Source: JAJPHJ01 sp035622315
GTDB lineage: Bacteria; Vulcanimicrobiota; Vulcanimicrobiia; Eremiobacterales; Eremiobacteraceae
Direction: 5' to 3'
Assembly: GCA_035622315.1 (NCBI GenBank)
Contig: DASPVP010000113.1
Location: 1 to 21,226, forward strand
DNA: 21,226 nt
Shown here: one piece after another, positions 14,688-21,226 of the stretch
Layout: every line of letters starts with the position of its first letter
Position numbering within the stretch: the first letter of the stretch is position 1
Program-made: the position numbers and the translations under genes
Notes under the pieces: generated by a model
Told to the model about the DNA's origin: nothing
What the model saw: only the letters and a program-made list of their open reading frames with translations
Database searches by the model: none

Positions 14688-14693
14688 CCCTCC
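14688..14693 (-). promoter_or_regulatory. Ribosome binding site that sets the AhpD-like start
   Basis: Minus strand GGAGGG, four bases (TAAG) before the ATG at 14683. It favours this start over the upstream TTG at 14701. Confidence 0.65.
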
Positions 14694-14704
14694 AAGAGCA
14701 ATGA

Positions 14705-14716
14705 CTTGACCTCAAG
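14705..14716. repeat. Inverted repeat CTTGA-CC-TCAAG upstream of the AhpD-like gene
   Basis: A perfect 5-base inverted repeat around two central bases, 22 bases upstream of the ATG at 14683. It is a possible operator for the AhpD-quinoprotein pair. It is short, and no regulator gene lies beside it. Confidence 0.3.
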
Positions 14717-14758
14717 GGGCTTCGCCGATGTTTTCGCGCCATCCCCGCTCGCCGTGCA

Positions 14759-17188
14759 CTACGGCGTGGCGATGCTCCCGTTCGATTGGATAGACGTGCC
14801 GTCGGAAACGACCGAAACACCGCCGTCGAGATCGGTTCGATATGTCAGAGCGTGAACCGAGCGGAGAGCCTCGAGCGTCCGTGGGCTTGGGTGGCCGAAC
14901 ACGTTATGCAAACCGCACGAGATGATCGCAAGTTTCGGCTGGACAGCGGCAAGGAACTCCGGCGTTGAGGAATAGGCGCTCCCGTGATGGCCGACCTTGA
15001 GGATGTCGGCTCGCAGCTCTCCCCTTCCGTGGGAGAGCAAGCGCGCTTCAGCTTCCGACTGCGCGTCGCCGGTCAAGAGTATCGCCTCGTGGCCGAAGCT
15101 CACACGCAGTACGACCGAGTTGTTGTTGATATCCGATGAAGTGCCCGTGATGAGCGGCAGTTCCGGCGCGAGAATCGCCACGTGCGTCGTGGGACCGAGG
15201 TCGAACGAATCGCCCCGCAGCGCGCGGCGCCAGACAATGTCGCGCTCCCGCACTACGTCGAGCGCGCGATGGTAAGCAGGTCCACTGTACAATTGGGCTG
15301 AGTCCCAGAGCGTGCCGACGTGCTCGCGCTCGAGGATCACCGGAAGACCGCCCGCGTGGTCGCCGTGGGGATGGGTCAACACCACGGCGTCGAGACGCAG
15401 CACCCAATGACGCAGCAGAAATGGCATGACGGTGCGCTCGGCGATCCGATCGCCGATGGGCGCGGCAACCACGAACCCATTAGCGGTCCGCTCGAGCCGG
15501 CCGCCCCCGTCGACGAGCATGGCGTGACCGCCCGGTGCGCGGACGAGCAAGCAGTCGGCTTGCCCCACGTCGATGGCGTCGAGATGGATGCGGCGGTCGT
15601 GCATCTGCGCGAGGCCTGGAACGCAGTATATAAGGAAGAGCGAGGGCGCGGCTATGGCGCAAGCAGCGAGGATCTTGTGTCTGGGCAAGCCGCGTTGGAG
15701 CGCGAGCACGAGCGCGCCAAGGCACGCCCAGTAAAGCACCAAGAAGCCGTGCGTCGGCGGCGGCACGTCTATGTGGCTTGCGGGGAGCGCTGCACAAAAT
15801 CGCACCGCCCCGACGATCGCGAGCAGGCCCCACCACGTGATGTTCCCCAGAGGAACAGCCAGCGCAGGGAGCGCGAGCGAGCACACGCACAGGCCTGCGC
15901 CCGCGGCCATGACGAGGCCGACCAGTGGCACTACTACCGCGTTCGCCAGCACCGCATACGGCGTGAACGCGTTGAAGTACAGCGCCTGGAACGGCCACAG
16001 CGCGATCTGCACGGCGAGACTCGTGCGCAAGACCTCGACGAGAAAATGCGGGAGCTTCCCACCTTCACGCAGGCCGAGCTCCGATAGCGCCGGGCTTACG
16101 AGCGCGATGCCGATGACGCAGGCGAACGACATCGAAAACGACGGTGAGAGCACGATCAAAGGATGCGGCAGCATGACCGCGCTTGCGGCCGCGGCGAACA
16201 CCGCGCTCTGGGTTCGCCCGCGGCCCATCTCGTGCGCCGCCGTTCCTGCGGTCAGCATGGTCGCCGCACGGAGCGTGGGAAGATGCATGCCGGCGAGCAT
16301 GGCGTAGAGCCACGCCGCAGCGAGCGTCGTCATCACCCGCGCGCCCCGAGGAATTGGGAACAAGCCGAGCAGCCATGCGACGAGGGCGGCCATGATGCCG
16401 AGATGCAATCCGGCGGTCGTCAGCACGTGGACCGTTCCGGTGTCGGAGAACTCTTGTCGCAAGGCCTGTGGCAGGTTCCCACGGTCGCCCCATAAGATGC
16501 CCTCGAGGACGGTCGCCTCGAGCGCCGGCAAACGCGCTTCGATCGAGGTCGCTGCCCGAAGACGCAGTCGAGCCCACCACGCCTCCCAGCCGGCAGCGTC
16601 GCCGAAAGCGCGTACGTCGCTTGCGCGATGGACCGCGATGCTCACGGCGATGCCTTGATCGTTGAGGATATCTCTCTCAGCTGGTTCGCCCTCGTTGCGA
16701 GGCGCTACGCCGGGCAGATCCAGACGGCCGCGAACCATGACGGTTTGGCCCGCAAGACTCCCGATTTGGGCCGCCGGGAAGTTCACCAAAGCGACCGCTC
16801 CAGCCAGGCTCCGACCCGCTGGCCCGGCAGGCTCGATCACGGAGCGGATACGGACTCGCAGTGACGCGGAATCGGTCAGGCGCGGCCGTTCGAGCGCGAC
16901 GCCTTGGACGAGGATGTGCCGACCATCGAGCGCCGCGTACGGCCGTTGCGAGTCGTGCCAGAGCGCGAGTGCAGCCGCGGCCGCTCCGCTCGCCAGTGCG
17001 AGACCGGCTGGGATGAGGAACTTTGCGAGTGTGTTACGCGTTATGCAAGCGATCGCCGTGCAGATGGCGAGCGCCGCTGCGACGACGAGCGGCGAGGTGC
17101 GTGCGATGACGATCACACCGAGCGCGTAGCACGTCGCGAGCAATGCGAAGCGATGGCCGCGCCACAACGATGCGATTTGCGCAGACAC
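14759..17188 (-). CDS. comEC: ComEC/Rec2 DNA-uptake channel protein
   Basis: An 809-residue protein with a GTG start. The order is that of a full-length ComEC: N-terminal membrane helices (about 12-75), a DUF4131-like soluble part (about 80-190), the competence channel region starting at 'VLEGILWGDRG' and 'GTVHVLTTAGLHLGI' (about 227-265) with many helices to about 525, and a C-terminal metallo-beta-lactamase domain from 'IHLDAIDVGQADCLLV'. The MBL motif HPHGDH lies at 606-611 and 'LTGDAQSEAE' follows, so the nuclease-like site looks intact. ComEC moves single-stranded DNA across the inner membrane in natural transformation. No other competence gene (comEA, pilus genes, dprA) is in the window. 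The ribosome site is weak and the exact start is less certain. Confidence 0.93.
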   Translation of the reverse strand: MSAQIASLWRGHRFALLATCYALGVIVIARTSPLVVAAALAICTAIACITRNTLAKFLIPAGLALASGAAAAALALWHDSQRPYAALDGRHILVQGVALERPRLTDSASLRVRIRSVIEPAGPAGRSLAGAVALVNFPAAQIGSLAGQTVMVRGRLDLPGVAPRNEGEPAERDILNDQGIAVSIAVHRASDVRAFGDAAGWEAWWARLRLRAATSIEARLPALEATVLEGILWGDRGNLPQALRQEFSDTGTVHVLTTAGLHLGIMAALVAWLLGLFPIPRGARVMTTLAAAWLYAMLAGMHLPTLRAATMLTAGTAAHEMGRGRTQSAVFAAAASAVMLPHPLIVLSPSFSMSFACVIGIALVSPALSELGLREGGKLPHFLVEVLRTSLAVQIALWPFQALYFNAFTPYAVLANAVVVPLVGLVMAAGAGLCVCSLALPALAVPLGNITWWGLLAIVGAVRFCAALPASHIDVPPPTHGFLVLYWACLGALVLALQRGLPRHKILAACAIAAPSLFLIYCVPGLAQMHDRRIHLDAIDVGQADCLLVRAPGGHAMLVDGGGRLERTANGFVVAAPIGDRIAERTVMPFLLRHWVLRLDAVVLTHPHGDHAGGLPVILEREHVGTLWDSAQLYSGPAYHRALDVVRERDIVWRRALRGDSFDLGPTTHVAILAPELPLITGTSSDINNNSVVLRVSFGHEAILLTGDAQSEAEARLLSHGRGELRADILKVGHHGSAYSSTPEFLAAVQPKLAIISCGLHNVFGHPSPRTLEALRSVHALTYRTDLDGGVSVVSDGTSIQSNGSIATP

Positions 17189-17468
17189 ACATCACATTCA
17201 CGACACGCATTCTCAGCGTCAATCGCAGCGTTTTGTCGACCTCGATCCGGGGAAAAAGTTACAGACCACCGCGCGAGGAACGCCGCGGGCCGAGATGGAA
17301 TGAGTAAGTCCAGCCATCAGGTTTTGCAGAAAGGGGTTGAGTGAAGAGTGGACGCTTTGGTCATCGTGCTTCTCGTGTTGATCCTGCTCGCCGTGACCGG
17401 CCATCTCCGCCTCTAGGACTCAGCTCAACTGAGATAGGGCCCACCGTCGGTCTCGGGATGCGCTAGGC
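17189..17468. other. Intergenic region between comEC and the epimerase gene
   Basis: A divergent gap of 280 bases. On the minus strand TTGACG with GAATGT 17 bases further on might serve comEC but is a poor -10. On the plus side there is only the small open frame at 17348-17416 and a short hairpin CTCAG-CTCAA-CTGAG (17419-17433). I see no RNA gene or riboswitch. Confidence 0.5.
17348..17416 (+). CDS. Possible 22-residue single-helix membrane peptide
   Basis: A GTG-started frame encodes a peptide beginning with Asp-Ala, then about fifteen consecutive hydrophobic residues ('LVIVLLVLILLAV'), then TGHLRL and a stop. The upstream purine run AAAGGGG ends 12 bases before the start, somewhat far. Its shape (acidic or neutral N-terminus, one helix, basic C-terminus) is that of small regulatory or structural membrane peptides. 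An in-frame stop just upstream makes this the only start. It could equally be random hydrophobic coding. No family recognised. Confidence 0.25.
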   Translation: MDALVIVLLVLILLAVTGHLRL

Positions 17469-18401
17469 GTGCGCGTCCTGGTCACCGGCGGTGCGGGGTT
17501 CATCGGCTCTCACGTCGTTGACACGCTCGTCGGGGCGGGTCACGAGGTGGGGATTGTTGACTCCTTCTGGGCGCACGGCGGGGGCCGTCGCGCGAACGTC
17601 AACCCAAAAGCGCGCCTCTTCGAAATAGACATCCGCGACGGTGCTCTCGCGGATGTTTTCGCGCAAGTGCGACCCGAGGTGGTCTGCCATCTCGCGGCCC
17701 AGCACAGCGTCGCCATCTCTACGCAGGATCCGGCGTTCGACGCCGACGTCAACGTCAAAGGCCTCCTCAACGTCTTGGTGCTCGCGGCGAGCAACAAGGT
17801 GTCGAAGGTGATCTTCGCTTCGTCGGCTGCCACATACGGCACGCCGCAATATCTGCCGATCGACGAAAAGCATCCCCAGTTGCCCGAGTCCCCGTACGGA
17901 ATCACGAAGATGATCGCCGAACACTACCTGCGCTACTTCGCCGCGAGCAGCGGGCTGCGTTATACCTCATTGCGGTACGGCAACGTCTATGGCCCCCGCC
18001 AAGACCCGAATGGCGAAGCGGGCGTTATCGCGATCTTCGCGGGGCGGATACTCAGCGGTGAGCCGATCCGCGTTGATTGGGATGGCGAGCAGCAAAAAGA
18101 TTACGTGTACGTCGGCGACGTGGCGCGGGCGAATCTGCTCGCGCTCGACCGGGCCGACAACGAGATAATCAATATCGGCACCGGCGTCGGCACGTCGGTC
18201 AACGCGCTGCATAAAGCGATCGCGGGCGCGGTCGGAAAAGACGTCAGTGTGGTGGCGGCGCCGAAGCGCGCTGGGGACGTCTATCGCTGCGTCTTTGCGA
18301 TCGGCAAGGCGGCATCGGCGCTCGGTTGGGAACCGCAGACACACCTTCCCGAGGGCATCGACAAGACGGTGTCGTTCTTCCGCACAGCGACGCCTAGCTA
18401 G
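17469..18401 (+). CDS. NAD-dependent epimerase/dehydratase (UDP-glucose 4-epimerase-like)
   Basis: A 310-residue extended short-chain dehydrogenase with a GTG start at 17469. 'VLVTGGAGFIGSHVVDTL' holds the NAD-binding GGAGFIG (7-13) and 'VDSF' supplies the acidic residue near 31 for NAD over NADP. 'VCHLAAQHSV' and 'VIFASSAATYG' (Ser118/Ser119) precede the catalytic pair Tyr143-x-x-x-Lys147 in 'SPYGITK', and 'RYGNVYGPRQDP' and 'KDYVYVGDVA' follow as in GalE-like enzymes. It acts on a nucleotide sugar in the cytoplasm, probably by 4-epimerisation; the exact sugar cannot be read from sequence. It could supply activated sugars to the glycosyltransferases of the window. It converges on the LeuRS gene. 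Confidence 0.85.
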   Translation: MRVLVTGGAGFIGSHVVDTLVGAGHEVGIVDSFWAHGGGRRANVNPKARLFEIDIRDGALADVFAQVRPEVVCHLAAQHSVAISTQDPAFDADVNVKGLLNVLVLAASNKVSKVIFASSAATYGTPQYLPIDEKHPQLPESPYGITKMIAEHYLRYFAASSGLRYTSLRYGNVYGPRQDPNGEAGVIAIFAGRILSGEPIRVDWDGEQQKDYVYVGDVARANLLALDRADNEIINIGTGVGTSVNALHKAIAGAVGKDVSVVAAPKRAGDVYRCVFAIGKAASALGWEPQTHLPEGIDKTVSFFRTATPS

Positions 18402-18414
18402 GGCCGGTCGTCTT

Positions 18415-18432
18415 CGCCGGCGCTACCCGGCG
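18415..18432. terminator. Possible weak hairpin between convergent epimerase and leuS genes
   Basis: CGCCGG (18415-18420) and CCGGCG (18427-18432) pair perfectly with a 6-base loop in the 21-base gap and the end of leuS. No T-run follows on either strand, so any termination would be weak or factor-dependent. Confidence 0.3.
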
Positions 18433-20930
18433 ACGATGTTCAACAACTTGTCCTTGACGAAGATGAGCTTGCGGATCGCCTTCCCGTCAAGCTGAGCAGC
18501 CACCGTCTCGAGCTTCTTGGCAAGCTCGAGCGCGCCGTTCTCATCCACCCCGAGCGGCGCTTCGAAGGTGCCGCGCATCCGCCCGTTTACTTGCGCCACG
18601 ATCGTGACCGTGTCGCGCTGCACTGCAGCCGCATCGAACGCGGGCCAAGCCTCATCGTGCACACTGCCCGCGAAGCCCGTGCGTTGCCACAGTTCTTCTG
18701 TGATGTGGGGCGCGAACGGCGCGAGGAGCAAGAGCAGGGTGCGCAACGCCTCGCCGAGCGCCACGCTGCTGTCCGCCTCTGGGTTCTTCGCGGCGAAATC
18801 CTCGACATCGTTCAACAACGTCATGATGTGCGCGACCGAGGTGTTGAAGTGCATGCGGTCGGAGAGCTCCTCGCCGATCTTCGCGATCTTTTGATGGACG
18901 CTCAGCCGTAGCGCCGCTTCGTCTGGGGTCAGCGCCCCCGGCGGCTCGTTTGCGCGCTGACGATCGCGCTCCAAAGCGGCCACGTTGCCGAGCACGAGTC
19001 GCCATACTCGTTGCAGCATGCGCGTGCATCCCGCGATGCCGGTCGTCGACCATGGGAAATCCGACTCGGGAGGACCGGCGAACAGCTCGAACAGGCGCAG
19101 CGCGTCCGCGCCGTAGGTCTCGACGGCCTCGTCGATCCCGATCGTGTTGCCCCGCGATTTGCTCATCTTCTCGTGGTTCTCGCCGAGCACCATGCCTTGA
19201 TTGAACAAGTGGATGAAGGGCTCGTCACCCGGCACGAGTCTTTCTTCGGCCAACACCTTATAGAAGAAGCGCGCGTACATGAGGTGCAGCACCGCATGCT
19301 CGATGCCGCCGATGTAATGGTCGACCGGCGCCCAATAACGCGCCAGATCGACGCTCCATGGTTCCTTCGTGTTGTGCGGATCGAGGTACCGCAAGAAATA
19401 CCACGACGAACACATGAAGGTATCCATCGTCTCGGGCTCGCGGGTGGCTGGCCCCCCGCACTTCGGACAGGTGGTCTTCATGAATACGGGCACCTGGGCG
19501 AGCGGGCTGCCTTGCGTGCCCGTCAGCGGCGCGTTGTCCGGCAGACGCACGGGCAGCTGATCCAAGGGAACTGGCACGTAGCGGTCACGCGGGCATAACA
19601 CCATGGGTACCGGAGCACCCCAATAGCGCTCGCGCGAGATCAGCCAGTCGCGCAGCTTGTAGTTGATGCTCGCCGTGCCGAGCTGCGCGCGCACCACTTT
19701 CTGGGTCATCGCTTTGCGCGCGTCTGCGCTGCGCAGATCGGTGAATTCTCCGCTGTTCACGAGCACGCCGTCGTCGACGAACGCCGCCGGTAGGCGGCTT
19801 GGACTCGGCGCGCTCGAGGGGGTGGCCGGTTTGACGACCGTACGGATCTGCAGCTCGTGCGCGCGCGCGAACTCGAAGTCACGCTGATCGTGCGCGGGCA
19901 CGCCCATGACGGCGCCCGTGCCGTATTCCGCCAGCACGTAGTTCGTCACCCAGATGGGGATGCGTTCGCCGCTGAGCGGGTTCTTCGCGAACACGCCCGT
20001 GAAAACGCCTTGTTTTTCCATCAGCTGCGTGCGGTCGAGCTCGCTCTTATCCTTGACGCTTGCGGCAAAGGCCGTGACCGCATCAGCCTCGGGACGTCCT
20101 TGGATGATGCGCGACAGCAGCGGGTGCTCGGGGGCGATCGCGAGATAGGTCGCGCCGAAGATCGTATCGACGCGGGTGGTGAAGACGTCGATCTTGCCCA
20201 GGCCGCCCTCGATCGAGAAAGCGACCGTCACTCCCTCGCTACGACCGATCCAATTCCGCTGCATCGTCTTGACGCGCTCCGGCCACGCATCCAGCCGGTC
20301 AAGACCTTCGAGCAGCTTGTCCGCGTACTGTGTGATGCGGAAAAACCACTGGTTGAACTTCCGGCGCTCGACTTTGCAACCGCAGCGCCAGCACACACCA
20401 CCCTCGGCCTGCTCGTTGGCGAGAACCGTCTGATCGTTCGGGCACCAGTTCAGCGTGGCTTCAGCTTTGTAGGCGAGGCCCTTGCGGAACATCAGCAAGA
20501 ACAGCCACTGCGTCCAGCGGTAGTATTCGGGCGACGACGTGTCGATCTCGCGGGTCCAATCGTACGATGTGCCGAGCCGTCGCAGTTGCGAGCGCATGTT
20601 GGTGATGTTCGCGTTCGTCCACTCGCGCGGGTGCAGCCCGCGGGCGATCGCGGCTTGCTCGGCGGGCAGTCCGAAGGCGTCCCACCCCATCGGGTGGAGG
20701 ACGTTGAGCCCGCGCATGCGGCGGTAACGCGCGATGACGTCGCCCAAGGTGTAGTTGCGAGCGTGTCCGACGTGCAGGTCGCCGCTCGGATATGGCAGCA
20801 TCTCGAGCAGATAGAACTTCTGCCGATCCGGACGCTCGCGGGTGACGTACTGTCCGCGCTCGAGCCAGATCTTCTGCCACTTCGGCTCGATCGTCTGCGG
20901 CTCGTACGCCGGAACCTCTTTGGCCACCAT
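18423..20930 (-). CDS. leuS: Leucyl-tRNA synthetase
   Basis: An 835-residue protein, the usual bacterial length. It charges tRNA-Leu in the cytoplasm. The class I signature HVGH (53-56, in 'PSGDLHVGHARN') and the second signature KMSKS (588-592, in 'HEKMSKSRGNT') are both intact. Cysteines in 'CWRCGC' form the zinc knuckle of the ZN1 domain, and the CP1 editing domain shows the 'TTRVDTIFGATYL' and 'TGAVMGVPAHDQRDF' motifs; Asp in the last is the proofreading residue. 'TWSTTGIAGCTRML'-type sequence opens the anticodon-binding domain, and the C-terminal 'GKAIRKLIFVKDKLLNIV' is typical of leuS. The ATG at 20930 has AAGGGT in front. A T-box leader was looked for and not seen. Confidence 0.97.
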   Translation of the reverse strand: MVAKEVPAYEPQTIEPKWQKIWLERGQYVTRERPDRQKFYLLEMLPYPSGDLHVGHARNYTLGDVIARYRRMRGLNVLHPMGWDAFGLPAEQAAIARGLHPREWTNANITNMRSQLRRLGTSYDWTREIDTSSPEYYRWTQWLFLLMFRKGLAYKAEATLNWCPNDQTVLANEQAEGGVCWRCGCKVERRKFNQWFFRITQYADKLLEGLDRLDAWPERVKTMQRNWIGRSEGVTVAFSIEGGLGKIDVFTTRVDTIFGATYLAIAPEHPLLSRIIQGRPEADAVTAFAASVKDKSELDRTQLMEKQGVFTGVFAKNPLSGERIPIWVTNYVLAEYGTGAVMGVPAHDQRDFEFARAHELQIRTVVKPATPSSAPSPSRLPAAFVDDGVLVNSGEFTDLRSADARKAMTQKVVRAQLGTASINYKLRDWLISRERYWGAPVPMVLCPRDRYVPVPLDQLPVRLPDNAPLTGTQGSPLAQVPVFMKTTCPKCGGPATREPETMDTFMCSSWYFLRYLDPHNTKEPWSVDLARYWAPVDHYIGGIEHAVLHLMYARFFYKVLAEERLVPGDEPFIHLFNQGMVLGENHEKMSKSRGNTIGIDEAVETYGADALRLFELFAGPPESDFPWSTTGIAGCTRMLQRVWRLVLGNVAALERDRQRANEPPGALTPDEAALRLSVHQKIAKIGEELSDRMHFNTSVAHIMTLLNDVEDFAAKNPEADSSVALGEALRTLLLLLAPFAPHITEELWQRTGFAGSVHDEAWPAFDAAAVQRDTVTIVAQVNGRMRGTFEAPLGVDENGALELAKKLETVAAQLDGKAIRKLIFVKDKLLNIVAG

Positions 20931-21065
20931 TGACCCTTATTGCAGCACCGGTGTTTGAGGACCTCTCGGTTAGTGCGGCGAAGCGTCGGGCGCGCGAGCG
21001 CAAGCCCTGCACGCACATCTGTCGCCCGTTCGCCGCGCATGCACGCGTGGCTTTAGGAGAGAGCA
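20931..21065. promoter_or_regulatory. Divergent leuS / AIM24 intergenic region
   Basis: 135 bases that must carry the promoters of both genes. I can find no convincing -35/-10 pair. A short palindrome CACCGGTG occurs near 20946-20953. Nothing else stands out. Confidence 0.4.
21055..21063 (+). promoter_or_regulatory. Ribosome binding site of the AIM24-family gene
   Basis: AGGAGAGAG ends two bases before the ATG at 21066 and supports that start. Confidence 0.6.
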
Positions 21066-21226
21066 ATGGATCATCGCATCGTAGGAACGACTCTGCCGGT
21101 TTTAGAGATCACCCTGCAACCCGGCGAGATGGTCATCGCCGAACCGGGCGAGCTGTCGTGGATCACCGGCAACATCCAGATGAACACCACGCCGATGACG
21201 GCGGGTGCCAAGAGCTTCATGGGCGT
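21066..21226 (+). CDS. AIM24-family (TIGR00266-like) protein, 5' part
   Basis: Only the first 53 residues are in the window; the gene runs off the end. The start is an ATG with a clear ribosome site. 'LEITLQPGEMVIAEPGELSWITGNIQM' and 'KSFMG' match the N-terminus of the AIM24 family (formerly DUF124), beta-rich proteins whose molecular role in bacteria is unclear. It is divergent from leuS. Confidence 0.8.
   Translation, partial: MDHRIVGTTLPVLEITLQPGEMVIAEPGELSWITGNIQMNTTPMTAGAKSFMG

Noticed and set aside
20931..21065. T-box leader or other leucine-responsive element before leuS
   Set aside because: The T-box sequence and the specifier stem are absent and the gap is too short for a usual T-box.
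1..21226. Mobile element, CRISPR or prophage signs
   Set aside because: No transposase, integrase, terminal inverted repeat, regular repeat-spacer pattern or phage gene was seen, and coding style looks even across the window.

Overview
The window is GC-rich bacterial chromosome (codon third positions strongly G/C, with ATG, GTG and TTG starts all in use). It carries household genes (leucyl-tRNA synthetase, ComEC/Rec2, an AIM24-family protein, an NAD-dependent epimerase) beside a dense biosynthetic block. I cannot place the organism from sequence alone. The mixture of a Tat-exported LamG protein, a lipoprotein beta-propeller, a quinoprotein and lasso-type maturation genes within a polysaccharide locus suggests an uncultured lineage such as Eremiobacterota or a neighbour. 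That is a guess. I saw no tRNA, rRNA, insertion sequence, phage gene or CRISPR array.

Layout. 1-846: the 3' end of a family-5 peptide-type ABC substrate-binding protein (+). 857-1732 (-) and 1840-3027 (+): a divergent pair of secreted proteins, a Tat/LamG protein and a lipoprotein beta-propeller; a rho-independent terminator follows the second. 3053-11043 (-): nine genes with overlapping or nearly abutting ends, transcribed from right to left: PqqD-like RiPP recognition protein, HprK-like kinase, two GT2 glycosyltransferases, lasso-type B2 leader protease, NTP_transf_5-type nucleotidyltransferase, MOP-type flippase, FAD amine oxidase and a five-helix membrane protein. 11151-12302 (-): a GT4 glycosyltransferase. 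12393-14683 (-): an AhpD/CMD-like protein and a PQQ quinoprotein, translationally coupled. 14759-17188 (-): ComEC/Rec2. 17189-17468: mostly non-coding, with one possible 22-residue membrane peptide. 17469-18401 (+): NAD-dependent epimerase. 18423-20930 (-): LeuRS. 21066 to the end (+): the start of an AIM24-family protein.

The most interesting part is the nine-gene operon. It has the three accessory parts of a lasso-peptide-like system: a recognition domain (B1/PqqD), a papain-like leader peptidase (B2) with an apparently intact Cys-His-Asp set, and an HprK-like kinase of the kind that phosphorylates some lasso precursors. It has no asparagine-synthetase-like lasso cyclase and no recognisable precursor. 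Its remaining genes build and export glycans. The simplest reading is a peptide-processing and phosphorylating module attached to an exopolysaccharide or glycoconjugate pathway, or an orphan RiPP-like pathway whose substrate is encoded elsewhere or is unrecognised.
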